DNA of 33,927 nucleotides, taken from contig JAQGOC010000209.1 in NCBI GenBank assembly GCA_028293805.1, positions 1 through 33,927 of the forward strand, given 5' to 3'. Position 1 is the first letter of the stretch, and each line of letters opens with the position of its first letter. Of this stretch, positions 1-8,339 are shown in pieces. The notes beneath the pieces are model-generated. The model ran no database searches and was not told where the DNA came from. It was given only the letters and a program-made list of their open reading frames with translations. The stretch comes from Gammaproteobacteria bacterium (lineage in GTDB: Bacteria; Pseudomonadota; Gammaproteobacteria; Steroidobacterales; Steroidobacteraceae). Both the position numbers and the translations under genes were made by a program.

Positions 1-33
1 CCCACTGGCCGCGCCCGTAATGTCATGGCCGTG

Positions 34-109
34 TAACCGGTCTATAACCGGCGCGCAGTGTCTCAGAAGCAATCATTCGTTCTGCACGAGGGGTACCCGC
101 GCCTATAGT
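34..109 (+). promoter_or_regulatory. Candidate cysH promoter region
   Basis: The 119 bases before cysH hold no gene that can be completed here; a short open frame entering from the left edge stops at 34-36. Two copies of TAACCGG (34-40 and 45-51) lie 11 bp apart, about one helical turn, which suits a regulator binding site. A good -10 match, TATAGT, lies at 104-109, only 10 bases before the cysH ATG. A weak -35 (TCTGCA, 81-86) sits 17 bp upstream of it. No Shine-Dalgarno is visible just before the ATG. Seen: the motifs. Inferred: their function. Confidence 0.3.
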
Positions 110-119
110 TCCGCCCACT

Positions 120-839
120 ATGGGAGAACTTTTGAACCTCGAGCTCGAACAGAAAGCCGTCGCGGTCCGTGAGCGACTGGCTGCCGCGGTCAGCGACTAT
201 GGCCGCGTCGTCTACTCGAACAGCCTCGGCGCCGAGGCCATGGTGCTGACCGATATCATCTGGTCGAACGCGCCTGAAATAGACATATTCAGCATCGACA
301 CGGGTCGCCTTCCGGAGGAGACCTACGAGCTCCTCGAGAAGCTGCAGCGGCGCTACAAGCGCAACCTGCGCGTGGTCTACCCGGACGCAGAGGCGCTCGA
401 GGGACTCGTTGCGGCACAAGGCGTCAATGGCTTCTACCACAGCCTGGAGGCACGTCAGGCGTGCTGCCGTATCCGCAAGGTAGAGCCGTTCAAACGCGCG
501 ATCGAGGGGTATGGAGCGTGGGTGACGGGCGTGCGCCACGAGCAATCGGCCACGCGCGCCCTGGCGGAGCCGGTGGAATGGGACGCCGAAAACGGCCTGT
601 ACAAGATCAGCCCGATTCTCGACTGGACGGAAGAGCAGATCTGGCAGTACATCCGGGCCCGCAAGCTGCCGTACAATTCGCTGCACGACCGCCAGTATCC
701 GAGCATCGGCTGCTCTCCTTGCACGCGCGCGATTCAGCCGGGCGAGAGCCGCCGTGCGGGCCGCTGGTGGTGGGAACAACCCGAATCCCGTGAATGCGGC
801 CTGCACCCCCGAGTTCGCCATGCGGCCGCGCAAGCCTGA
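120..839 (+). CDS. cysH: Assimilatory adenylylsulfate (APS/PAPS) reductase, iron-sulfur type
   Basis: A cytoplasmic enzyme that reduces activated sulfate to sulfite with thioredoxin electrons. The 239-residue protein has the nucleotide-binding loop SNSLGAEAM near residue 33, the GVRHEQSATRA segment near 137, a Cys-Cys pair at 115-116, a CSPC pair at Cys198/Cys201, and the C-terminal catalytic ECGLH motif with Cys226. The Cys-Cys plus CxxC set binds a [4Fe-4S] cluster in APS reductases and is absent from the E. coli type PAPS reductase, so APS is the likely substrate. It is first in the cysH-cysG-cysK/M operon, with 17 bp to cysG. The ATG at 120 has no clear ribosome binding site. The family is certain; APS versus PAPS preference is inferred. 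Confidence 0.95.
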   Translation: MGELLNLELEQKAVAVRERLAAAVSDYGRVVYSNSLGAEAMVLTDIIWSNAPEIDIFSIDTGRLPEETYELLEKLQRRYKRNLRVVYPDAEALEGLVAAQGVNGFYHSLEARQACCRIRKVEPFKRAIEGYGAWVTGVRHEQSATRALAEPVEWDAENGLYKISPILDWTEEQIWQYIRARKLPYNSLHDRQYPSIGCSPCTRAIQPGESRRAGRWWWEQPESRECGLHPRVRHAAAQA

Positions 840-856
840 AATACGGATGGGCGTGC

Positions 857-2356
857 ATGGATTATCTGCCCCTGTTCTTGCAATTGCGCTCGCAGCCGGC
901 CGTCGTCGTAGGCGGCGGGCGCGTCGCGGTTCGCAAAGTGGACCTGCTGTTGAAAACCGGGGCGCGAGTGACTGTCGTTGCCCCGGAGCTGCGCGAAGAG
1001 CTGCATAAGCTCGCAGCGAGCGGCGCGCTGCGGCATATTTCCGCGGAGTTCGAGGCGGCCCAGCTTGATGGCGCCGTCATTGTCATCGCCGCGACGAATG
1101 ATCACGAGGTCAATACCGCCGTTTCCGCCGCTTCTCGCGCGCGGCGAATTCCGGTCAACGTCGTTGACGACCCTGCCCTCTCGACGTTCATCTTTCCCGC
1201 CATAGTCGATCGTTCGCCGATCATTGTCGCCGTGAGCTCCGGCGGAGAGTCGCCTGTCCTGGCGCGCCGCGTTCGGGAGCAGATCGAGGCCATTCTTCCC
1301 GCGAAGCTCGGTGCGCTTGCGCGCTTCATGGGCGAAAGGCGCAAGGCCGTACAACGTGCGTTGGGTATCGCCGCGCGGCGTCCATTTTGGGAACGCATTG
1401 TGGGCGGCCTCGTCGGTACGCGGGTGCTGGCGGGCGACGGAGCCGGTGCGCGGAAAGCTTTCGAAAGCGAACTGCGCACATCGCAGTTGACTACCTCCCC
1501 TGTCACCGGCGGTAACGAGTTGGGCGAGGTCTATCTGATCGGCGCCGGCCCTGGCGATCCCGATTTGCTCACGCTGCGCGCGCTGCAACTGCTGCAGCAG
1601 GCGGACGTCGTGCTGTACGACCGACTCGTTCCGGATGCCGTGCTGGACCGATCACGTCGTGACGCCGAACGTATTTTCGTGGGTAAGGGCGGCACTGCAC
1701 GTCTCACCCGCGCTGCGCAGGCCGCCAGTGAGCGGGCAACGCCCGCGCAAGAGGCCGGCGATCACGCCGTGCAGGAACACATCCATGAACTGCTAGTGCA
1801 CTTTGCGCGCAAGGGTCTGCGAGTGGCCCGCTTGAAAGGCGGGGACCCGTTCGTGTTCGGCCGTGGCGGCGAAGAGATCGAGGTGTTGATCAAGCACGGC
1901 ATTCCGTACATCAGCGTTCCGGGCATTACGGCGGCGCTCGGTGCCGCTTCATATGCGGGAATTCCCCTCACGCACCGACGGCTCGCGCAGAGCGTAACGT
2001 TTGTTGCCGGTCATGTGCTCGAGGACGACTCGCTCGACTGGCGTTCGCTTGCCGGTCCGCGCCAGACGGTCGTTTTCTACATGGGCGTGTCACATCTCGA
2101 CCGTATTGTGGCGAAGCTCCGGGAGGCAGGAGCGCCGGCCAGCCGGCCCGCTGCCGTAGTCGAGCGTGCCACTCTCCCGGAACAGCGGACAGTGGCTGGA
2201 ACGCTCGAGACGATTGCACACAGGGCTCGGAAAGCCAACGTCAAAGCTCCTGCTCTGTTGATTGTTGGGGAAGTGACAGCTTTCGCCGCGCCGGACACCG
2301 TGCTCGCTGCCGACGCTCGCAAGGACGGATCATTGTCACATGGAGCTCTCGTATGA
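857..2356 (+). CDS. cysG: Siroheme synthase (precorrin-2 dehydrogenase/ferrochelatase plus uroporphyrinogen-III methyltransferase)
   Basis: A multifunctional enzyme making siroheme, the sulfite/nitrite reductase cofactor, from uroporphyrinogen III. The N-terminal half (about 1-210) is the NAD-dependent dehydrogenase/ferrochelatase, with VVGGGRVA near 17, Asp104 in NVVDDP and Ser128 in SSGGESP, matching E. coli CysG numbering. The C-terminal half (about 225-480) is the SAM methyltransferase, with GAGPGDP (Asp234), VGK (Lys277), RLKGGDPFVFGRGGEE and FYMG. I start it at ATG 857 because the protein then opens MDYLPLFLQL like known CysG; the frame stays open upstream to 794 but that part looks non-coding. 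Oddity: about 20 extra Ala-rich residues between VGK and RLKGGDP (see findings). Its 3' end overlaps the next gene by ATGA. Confidence 0.95.
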   Translation: MDYLPLFLQLRSQPAVVVGGGRVAVRKVDLLLKTGARVTVVAPELREELHKLAASGALRHISAEFEAAQLDGAVIVIAATNDHEVNTAVSAASRARRIPVNVVDDPALSTFIFPAIVDRSPIIVAVSSGGESPVLARRVREQIEAILPAKLGALARFMGERRKAVQRALGIAARRPFWERIVGGLVGTRVLAGDGAGARKAFESELRTSQLTTSPVTGGNELGEVYLIGAGPGDPDLLTLRALQLLQQADVVLYDRLVPDAVLDRSRRDAERIFVGKGGTARLTRAAQAASERATPAQEAGDHAVQEHIHELLVHFARKGLRVARLKGGDPFVFGRGGEEIEVLIKHGIPYISVPGITAALGAASYAGIPLTHRRLAQSVTFVAGHVLEDDSLDWRSLAGPRQTVVFYMGVSHLDRIVAKLREAGAPASRPAAVVERATLPEQRTVAGTLETIAHRARKANVKAPALLIVGEVTAFAAPDTVLAADARKDGSLSHGALV

Positions 2357-3387
2357 GCATTACTGACGGATTTGCCGGCTCTGTGGGCAATACGCCGCTG
2401 ATAAGACTTCGAGGCGTCAGCGAGGAGACGGGCTGCGAGATTCTCGGCAAGGCCGAGTTCATGAACCCCGGCGGTTCGGTGAAAGACCGTGCGGCGCGCG
2501 CCATTGTTGCCGCCGCCGAACGTCGCGGCCAACTCCCGCCGCGCGGTACCGTTGTCGAAGGCACGGCGGGCAATACGGGCATCGGTCTGGCGCATGTCTG
2601 TAATGCGCGCGGCTATCGTTGCGTGATCGTCATGCCTGACAATCAGGCACCGGAGAAATATCGGCTGCTGGAGACGCTCGGAGCGGAGGTGCACAAGGTG
2701 CCCACCGTTCCGTACAGCAACCCGAATCAATACCAGAAAGTCGCGCAGCGGCTGGCGGCCTCGCTGCCGAACGCCATCTGGTCGAACCAGTTCGACAACA
2801 TCGAGAACCGTCAGGCGCACGTAGAGACCACCGGCCCTGAAATATGGGCCCAGACGAACGGCCGAATTGACGCGTTCGTGGCCGCGAGCGGCACCGGTGG
2901 CACATTCGCGGGTGTGTCGGAATACCTGAAGTCGCGCCGGCGTGCGATTCGTTGCGTGTTGGCCGACCCTCCGGGCAGCAGCCTGTACGAATACATCCGC
3001 AGCGGTACGCTCAAGTCGACCGGATCAGGTTCGATTACCGAAGGTATCGGGATTGGCCGCGTCACGGCCAATCTGAAGGACGCTCCGATCGACGACGCCC
3101 TGCATGTCGAGGATTCCGACACAGTCCGGTTCGTCTACCGGCTGTTGCGTGAGGAAGGTCTATTCCTGGGCAGCACCAGCGGCATCAACGTGGCTGCGGC
3201 CGTGCGAGTGGCGCTCGAGCTTGGCCGAGGCCACACCATCGTCACCGTGCTATGCGATGGCGGAGCGAAGTATCAGTCCCGTCTCTTCAATCGCGAATGG
3301 CTGGAGCAGAAAGGGCTCGCCGCGCATGCAGGAACGTCAGCATCGCGACCACCCATCGCGCTGGAGAAGGTGATCGTCGCGTCCTGA
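2353..3387 (+). CDS. cysK: PLP-dependent cysteine synthase (O-acetylserine sulfhydrylase family)
   Basis: Makes L-cysteine from O-acetylserine and sulfide in the cytoplasm. The 344-residue protein carries the PLP lysine Lys44 in NPGGSVKDRA, the substrate loop EGTAGNTGIG (about 69-78) and the phosphate-binding ASGTGGTFAG in the middle. The loop reads TAGNT rather than the TSGNT usual in CysK; this is seen in a CysK-like subgroup, so CysK versus CysM cannot be settled by reading. The start overlaps the cysG stop by four bases (ATGA), which indicates translational coupling. The context (reduction, siroheme, then cysteine formation) fits a terminal cysteine synthase. The gene converges on lon with only about 20 bp between stops. 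Confidence 0.9.
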   Translation: MSITDGFAGSVGNTPLIRLRGVSEETGCEILGKAEFMNPGGSVKDRAARAIVAAAERRGQLPPRGTVVEGTAGNTGIGLAHVCNARGYRCVIVMPDNQAPEKYRLLETLGAEVHKVPTVPYSNPNQYQKVAQRLAASLPNAIWSNQFDNIENRQAHVETTGPEIWAQTNGRIDAFVAASGTGGTFAGVSEYLKSRRRAIRCVLADPPGSSLYEYIRSGTLKSTGSGSITEGIGIGRVTANLKDAPIDDALHVEDSDTVRFVYRLLREEGLFLGSTSGINVAAAVRVALELGRGHTIVTVLCDGGAKYQSRLFNREWLEQKGLAAHAGTSASRPPIALEKVIVAS

Positions 3388-3392
3388 TGAGC

Positions 3393-3409
3393 ACCGCGCC
3401 GGGCGCGGT
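3393..3409. terminator. GC hairpin between convergent cysK and lon
   Basis: Eight-base arms ACCGCGCC and GGCGCGGT form a perfect inverted repeat around one central base, squeezed between the cysK stop (3387) and the lon stop (3409-3411). The position between two convergent genes suits a bidirectional transcription stop. There is no T-run on either side, so it is not a textbook intrinsic terminator. Confidence 0.4.
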
Positions 3410-5856
3410 CAGGCGGCCGATTTCTCCGCCTGACCGTTTTTACCTGCCTTCGCGCTCCCCGACTTTTCCGTCCCGGCCTTTGCCGAAACGACGGGCTCAC
3501 CGAGTGCCACCTCGAGCGCTTCGGACGCGCGCTCGACCCACACGAACTCGAGCAGTGAACGCGTGCTCTGCGGGATGTCTTCCAGATCGCGGCGGTTACG
3601 CGCCGGCAGAATGACCTTCCGGATCCCCGCGCGGGCCGCGGCGATCGTCTTTTCCTTGATGCCGCCAACCGGCAGCACGAGTCCTCTGAGGCTGATCTCT
3701 CCTGTCATGGCCACGTCCGGACGGACTGACTTGCCCTTGAGCAGCGAAGTCAGCGAGATGTACATCGCGACGCCGGCGCTCGGTCCGTCCTTGGGAATCG
3801 CTCCCGCCGGAACGTGCACATGGATATCGCTATTCTCGAAGCATTTCGGATCGATGCCCAGCTCGGACGTCTGCGATTTGACGAGACTCAGGGCCGTCTG
3901 CGCGCTTTCCTTCATTACATCGCCCAGTTGTCCCGTGAGGATCACCTTCCCGGAACCTCCGGGGGTGCGCGCCGATTCGATGAACAGGATGTCGCCGCCG
4001 ACAGGTGTCCACGCGAGGCCGGTCGCCACACCAGGCACAGACGTGCGCTGCGCCACTTCGTTTTCAAATCGCGGGGGCCCGAGAACCGCCGGCACGTCAT
4101 CTGCGTCGAAGCGCACGGTCGTTGCCTCTCCTGCGGCGATTCGCATGGCCGCGTGCCGCAGCAGAGCACCGATCTCACGCTCGAGGTTGCGGACGCCCGA
4201 CTCACGGGTGTAGTCACTGATGACCCGGCTCAACGCCTCATCGGTGATCGTGACCTGCTCCGGGGTGAGCCCATTGGCCTTGAGCTGGCGTTGCACGAGG
4301 TAGCGCTTCGCGATCTGCAGCTTCTCCTCCTGCGTATAGCCGGTGAGCTGAATGATCTCCATGCGATCACGCAGCGGCCCGGGGATGGTATCGAGCTGGT
4401 TGGCGGTCGCGACGAACAGCACCCGGCTCAGATCGAAAGGCAGCGCGATGTAGTTGTCGCGGAACGTGGAGTTCTGTTCGGGGTCGAGCACCTCCAGCAG
4501 CGCCGACGACGGGTCGCCCTGGTGGCTGGCGCTGAGTTTGTCGATCTCATCCAGCATGAACACCGGATTGCGCGTACCGGCCTTGCGCAGGCCCTGAATG
4601 ATGTTGCCCGGGAGCGCGCCGATGTACGTGCGACGATGACCGCGGATTTCCGCCTCATCGTGCACACCGCCGAGGCTCGCTCGCACGAACTTCAGGCCGA
4701 GTGCCCGCGCGATACTCTGCCCGAGGGAGGTTTTGCCCACGCCGGGCGGACCCACGAAGCACAGAATGGGGCTGCGGCCTTCCGGGTTGAGCTTGCGCAC
4801 GGCGAGGAACTCGAGGATGCGCCGCTTCACTTTCTCGACACCGTAGTGATCCTCGTCCAGCACGCGCCGCGCGCGTTCGATATCGATGTCCTCGACATCG
4901 AGCTTGCCCCACGGCAGAGCAACGAGCCAATCGAGATAACTGCGCGTCATGCCGTACTCGGGACTCGCCTCGTTCATGCGCTGCAGCCGCTTGAGCTCCT
5001 TGCGGGCGTGCTCCTCCACTTCGGGAGGCATCGCCGCGGCGACTATGGCCTTCTCGAGCTCGGCTGTCTCGCTGTCTGGACCATCCGATTCACCCAGCTC
5101 TTTCTGCAACTGGTGCAGTTGCTCGCGCAGCACCGCCTCGCGCTGGCGCTCGCCGAAGGCGGTCTGCGTCTGTTGGGTGATGTCGCGAGTGATCTTGAGC
5201 ACCTCCATCCGGTGCGCCAGCAGCTTCAACACTTTGTCGAGCCGCTCCCTGAGATCGATCGTCTCGAGCATCTCCTGCTTTTCGGCAGGCTTCACATCCA
5301 TGAAGCTCACGATGAGATCGGCAAGCTGGCCCGGGGATTCGATTGCCTGCACCGTACGGGCGAGGTCAGTGGGCACCTGCGGCAGCAGCGTCAGGGTTTC
5401 CATGGCGCGCTGTTTGAGAGCGTCGAGGCGAGCCTCGATCTGCGGACCCTTATTGTCCGCGTCCGGTAACGCCTGGATGCGCGCGGCCAGGAATGGCGAT
5501 TCCCGCACGATCTGCAACATGCGGAAACGACTCTCACCCTGACAGACGAGATGATGCGTGCCATCCGGCCCGGTCACATAGCGCACGACCGAGGCGAGGA
5601 CACCGATTTCGTAGAGATCGGTGGCAGACGGCCGCTCGACGGCCGGATCTCGTTGCAACAGCAGGCCGACCTTGCGGCCGGTCCGTACCGCTTCCTGAGC
5701 GGCGGCGATGCTTTCTTCCCGTCCCAGCGCCACAGGCAACACGATGCCGGGAAACAGCACGAGGTTGCGCGTCGCGATGATCGGCACTGCATCGTCAGGC
5801 AGCTCGACGCGGGATGTTGCCGCAGTTTTTTCAGTTTCATCCATAGTGTTACTCAC
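3409..5856 (-). CDS. lon: ATP-dependent Lon protease
   Basis: A cytoplasmic AAA+ serine protease for misfolded and regulatory proteins. The 815-residue protein has the N-terminal LON substrate domain (about 25-215), a coiled stretch near 235-300, Walker A GPPGVGKT (369-376), Walker B VFMLDEID (432-439), and a protease domain with catalytic Ser693 in KDGPSAG and Lys736 in GGIKEKT. Their spacing of 43 equals that of E. coli Ser679/Lys722. The C-terminus ends in an unusual Lys/Ala/Gly/Ser-rich tail of about 25 residues. The GTG at 5856 overlaps hsp20 by 8 bases; an alternative ATG at 5844 lies 4 bases past the hsp20 stop with a GTGAG motif before it and is equally plausible. It follows hsp20 in one operon and may be a second, stress-specific Lon. 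Confidence 0.95.
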   Translation of the reverse strand: MSNTMDETEKTAATSRVELPDDAVPIIATRNLVLFPGIVLPVALGREESIAAAQEAVRTGRKVGLLLQRDPAVERPSATDLYEIGVLASVVRYVTGPDGTHHLVCQGESRFRMLQIVRESPFLAARIQALPDADNKGPQIEARLDALKQRAMETLTLLPQVPTDLARTVQAIESPGQLADLIVSFMDVKPAEKQEMLETIDLRERLDKVLKLLAHRMEVLKITRDITQQTQTAFGERQREAVLREQLHQLQKELGESDGPDSETAELEKAIVAAAMPPEVEEHARKELKRLQRMNEASPEYGMTRSYLDWLVALPWGKLDVEDIDIERARRVLDEDHYGVEKVKRRILEFLAVRKLNPEGRSPILCFVGPPGVGKTSLGQSIARALGLKFVRASLGGVHDEAEIRGHRRTYIGALPGNIIQGLRKAGTRNPVFMLDEIDKLSASHQGDPSSALLEVLDPEQNSTFRDNYIALPFDLSRVLFVATANQLDTIPGPLRDRMEIIQLTGYTQEEKLQIAKRYLVQRQLKANGLTPEQVTITDEALSRVISDYTRESGVRNLEREIGALLRHAAMRIAAGEATTVRFDADDVPAVLGPPRFENEVAQRTSVPGVATGLAWTPVGGDILFIESARTPGGSGKVILTGQLGDVMKESAQTALSLVKSQTSELGIDPKCFENSDIHVHVPAGAIPKDGPSAGVAMYISLTSLLKGKSVRPDVAMTGEISLRGLVLPVGGIKEKTIAAARAGIRKVILPARNRRDLEDIPQSTRSLLEFVWVERASEALEVALGEPVVSAKAGTEKSGSAKAGKNGQAEKSAA

Positions 5857-6274
5857 GTGCTCGACTGGCCGCGGCCCAGGTCAGGCGCACTTCCAGGCAA
5901 CCATTCACATAACCGGTATCGGCAACTTGCATTCGCGCGCCCTTCAGGGCGATCCGTCGTAGAAAACGCCCATGTGGTATCTCGAGGCGCCTGATGACGG
6001 AGTCGCGAGTCCTGAGCGTCAGGGGACGCATCGCACTGACAGTCAGGGCATTCGCTTCGAGCGTGATCTCGATGTCCTCCGGCGGGATTCCCGGCAATGC
6101 GAAGAGCAGCGACAGGCCGTCGCTCGTCTCGTGCACGTCGACCGGCGGTTCCCACACGGCCGCGTCCACGCCCGGGCCCGTATAGCGGAGGAATTGCCGC
6201 TGTAGCCGCTCCGCGTGATCCAGGACCTCACACGCCCGGATCCACATCCAGCCGTAATGTCGCTCGGTACTCAT
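5849..6274 (-). CDS. Small heat-shock protein, Hsp20/alpha-crystallin family
   Basis: An ATP-independent holdase that keeps unfolding proteins soluble. The 141-residue protein has a short helical N-terminus with aromatic residues (HYGWMW) and an alpha-crystallin domain at about 43-133: VDVHETSDG, LFALPGIPPEDIEI, LEIPHGRF and the conserved YVNGCLEVRL strand. It ends about ten residues after that strand and lacks the C-terminal I-x-I/V motif that normally drives oligomer assembly, so its assembly may be atypical. The ATG at 6274 is preceded by GGAG at good spacing. It is the first gene of an hsp20-lon operon with an 8-base overlap or 4-base gap. Family confident; client range unknown. Confidence 0.9.
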   Translation of the reverse strand: MSTERHYGWMWIRACEVLDHAERLQRQFLRYTGPGVDAAVWEPPVDVHETSDGLSLLFALPGIPPEDIEITLEANALTVSAMRPLTLRTRDSVIRRLEIPHGRFLRRIALKGARMQVADTGYVNGCLEVRLTWAAASRARE

Positions 6275-6542
6275 TCATTCTCCGGCATCTGTTCGCCTCA
6301 CCCCAGCGGGCTTCGCAAGGGGCGTGCCTCCGACATGCGGGCGAACCTACGGGATGCAAGGGAAGTCAAGCCTCCGGTAGAATCGGGAGCCAGGCGCCAG
6401 TGCCCGCCGCCCACGCTGCTACCAAGCGTACTCAGTGATGCCGGCCCGCCTGAAAGCCAATGCCGCTGGCCGCACGGCAGGCAGTCATGCGAAAGTCCGC
6501 CCGCCGTAATAAGAAGGCTTTGGCTCGTCCCAACCTGCGCCC
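6275..6542. promoter_or_regulatory. Divergent hsp20/modB intergenic region
   Basis: These 268 bases hold no convincing gene and must contain promoters for hsp20-lon (leftward) and modBC (rightward). On the plus strand TAGAAT (6378-6383) matches a -10 box in five of six bases but has a poor -35; starting there would leave a modB leader of about 150 nt. That leader includes a TGCCG/CGGCA stem (6461-6465 with 6475-6479). No ribosome binding site of normal spacing precedes the modB ATG. I see no ModE-type palindrome. Whether the leader is a structured RNA cannot be decided by reading. Confidence 0.3.
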
Positions 6543-7238
6543 ATGAGTGACTTTCCCAGCTCCGCCGAGCTCGACGCACTGCGCCTGAGTCTCGAGGTGG
6601 CCGCCCGCAGCGTGGGGTTCAGTCTGCCGCTGGCGGTGCTGGCTGCCTGGGTGCTGACTCGGGCCCGATTTCCAGGGCGCCCGGTTCTGGACGCCTTCGT
6701 TCACCTCCCGTTGGTCCTGCCGCCCGTCGCGGTTGGCTATGTACTGCTCATCCTGTTCGGCGTCCACGGTGTGATAGGAGGGTGGTTGCGCGACCGTCTC
6801 GGCATCCAGCTCGCGTTCACGACCGCGGGAGCCGCGCTCGCGACTGCCGTGATGACGTTCCCTCTGATGGTCCGTGCCATCCGCATGGCATTGGAAAACG
6901 TCGACCTTGGGCTGGAGGCCGCGGCACGCACGCTGGGAGCCGGTCCCTGGGATCGCTTCTTCACGATCACCCTGCCCCTGATGCTGCCCGGCATTCTGGC
7001 CGGCGCCGTCACAGCCTTCGCTGCGGGCCTGGGTGAGTTTGGAGCGGTCATCACCTTCGCATCCAACATTCCGGGAGCGACCCGCACACTGCCGCTCGCT
7101 CTTTACACGGCGATCCAATCGCCCGGCGGGGACGCGCCGGCCACGAGGCTCGCAATTCTATCGATCGTGTTAGGGCTTCTTGGGCTGTTGGCTGCCGAGT
7201 TGCTGGCGCGTCGCATGCGTCGGTTCCTGGGTCGTTAG
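6543..7238 (+). CDS. modB: Molybdate ABC transporter permease
   Basis: The inner-membrane channel subunit of a molybdate (or tungstate) importer. The 231-residue protein has about five hydrophobic segments (near 15-35, 48-75, 90-115, 140-175 and 205-220) and the ABC permease EAA loop LEAAARTLGAGPWDRFF (about 126-142), which docks on the ATPase. The text FAAGLGEFGAVITFASNIPG is highly typical of ModB. Its TAG stop is followed immediately by the modC ATG with no spacer, so the two are co-translated. No periplasmic binding protein gene (modA) is next to it. An annotated start further upstream is not supported. Confidence 0.93.
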   Translation: MSDFPSSAELDALRLSLEVAARSVGFSLPLAVLAAWVLTRARFPGRPVLDAFVHLPLVLPPVAVGYVLLILFGVHGVIGGWLRDRLGIQLAFTTAGAALATAVMTFPLMVRAIRMALENVDLGLEAAARTLGAGPWDRFFTITLPLMLPGILAGAVTAFAAGLGEFGAVITFASNIPGATRTLPLALYTAIQSPGGDAPATRLAILSIVLGLLGLLAAELLARRMRRFLGR

Positions 7239-8327
7239 ATGCTGCGGGTCGCGGTTCTCAAACAGCAGGGCCGTTTTACGCTGCGGGCGCGGTTCGAGGC
7301 GCCTACACCCGGCATCGTCGCCTTCTTCGGCCGCTCCGGCTGCGGCAAGACAACTCTGGTCAACATCATCTCGGGTCTGCTGACCCCGGACGAAGGCAGC
7401 GTTCGGCTCGACGACTCCGTGCTCACCGACACGGGCTCGGGCATCGCCGTGCCGGTGGAAACCCGCCGCATCGGTTATGTGTTCCAGGATCCGCGGCTCT
7501 TTCCGCATTTCAGCGTTCTGGGGAATCTTCGCTACGGCCAGAAGCGTGCAGCCCCGGCCACGCACTCGATAAGCTTCGACGAAGTCGTCGCCCTGCTCGG
7601 GCTTGCGGCGTTGCTGGACCGTCAGCCCCAGCAACTCTCGGGCGGCGAACGCCAGCGTGTGGCCCTCGGCCGCGCTCTTCTCTCGCAACCACGCCTGCTG
7701 CTACTCGACGAGCCCCTCGCCTCCCTCGATGTCGCGCGCAGGGAAGAAGTGCTGCCGTACCTGGAAGCGCTGCGGGACCGGCTCTCCATTCCCATGGTGT
7801 ATGTCAGTCATCAGTTCGACGAAGTGCTGCGACTGGCCAACCATGTGGTTTTGATGGACTCCGGAACCGTAGTCGCCCAGGGTACCTTGGGAGAAGTAAG
7901 CCTGCGGCCCGAGCTGCGGGCCCTCGTCGGACCCGACGGCGTCGGAGCCGTGCTCGACGGAGTTGTCACGAAGACAGACCCGGGCCGCGGGATGGCTGAC
8001 CTTCAGCTCGGGAACGGCACCTTGTACGTGAGCCTGCGGGATGTTGGCGTCGGCGCACGAGTCCGCGTCCAGCTACTCGCGCGCGACATCATTCTTGCTA
8101 CGGAGCTGCCTCGTGGGCTCAGCGTGCAGAACACGCTAAAGGGCATCGTTACCGAAGTCTCGGATGACGACCAGGACGCCGTTTTGGTGAAAGTCGATGT
8201 CGGCGGCGCGATCGTGCTCGCACGCATCACACAGAACGCTCTGGACACACTGCACCTGAGCGCTGGCAGGTCCGTCTGGGTGCTGATCAAAGCCGTCTCG
8301 ACGCGCGGCCACGCCTTTCGAATGTAG
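7239..8327 (+). CDS. modC: Molybdate ABC transporter ATP-binding protein
   Basis: The cytoplasmic ATPase that powers ModB. The 362-residue protein has Walker A GRSGCGKTT (31-39), the Q-loop VFQDPRLF (81-88), signature LSGGERQRVALGRAL (133-147), Walker B LLLLDEP (153-159) and the switch His191. A C-terminal molybdate-binding TOBE/Mop domain spans about 292-355 and in the family gives feedback control of transport by molybdate. That domain makes molybdate more likely than other oxyanions. It starts directly at the modB stop and ends 12 bases from the end of convergent paaZ. Length matches E. coli ModC. Confidence 0.95.
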   Translation: MLRVAVLKQQGRFTLRARFEAPTPGIVAFFGRSGCGKTTLVNIISGLLTPDEGSVRLDDSVLTDTGSGIAVPVETRRIGYVFQDPRLFPHFSVLGNLRYGQKRAAPATHSISFDEVVALLGLAALLDRQPQQLSGGERQRVALGRALLSQPRLLLLDEPLASLDVARREEVLPYLEALRDRLSIPMVYVSHQFDEVLRLANHVVLMDSGTVVAQGTLGEVSLRPELRALVGPDGVGAVLDGVVTKTDPGRGMADLQLGNGTLYVSLRDVGVGARVRVQLLARDIILATELPRGLSVQNTLKGIVTEVSDDDQDAVLVKVDVGGAIVLARITQNALDTLHLSAGRSVWVLIKAVSTRGHAFRM

Positions 8328-8339
8328 CCGCAGATTACC

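Noticed and set aside
3814..5469. Long open frame on the plus strand opposite lon
   Set aside because: It mirrors the codon pattern of lon in GC-rich DNA; the translation is low-complexity and has no recognisable domain, while lon has all its motifs.
6343..6370. Sigma-32 heat-shock promoter before hsp20
   Set aside because: CTTGAC is present on the minus strand, but no CCCCAT-like -10 occurs at an acceptable distance.
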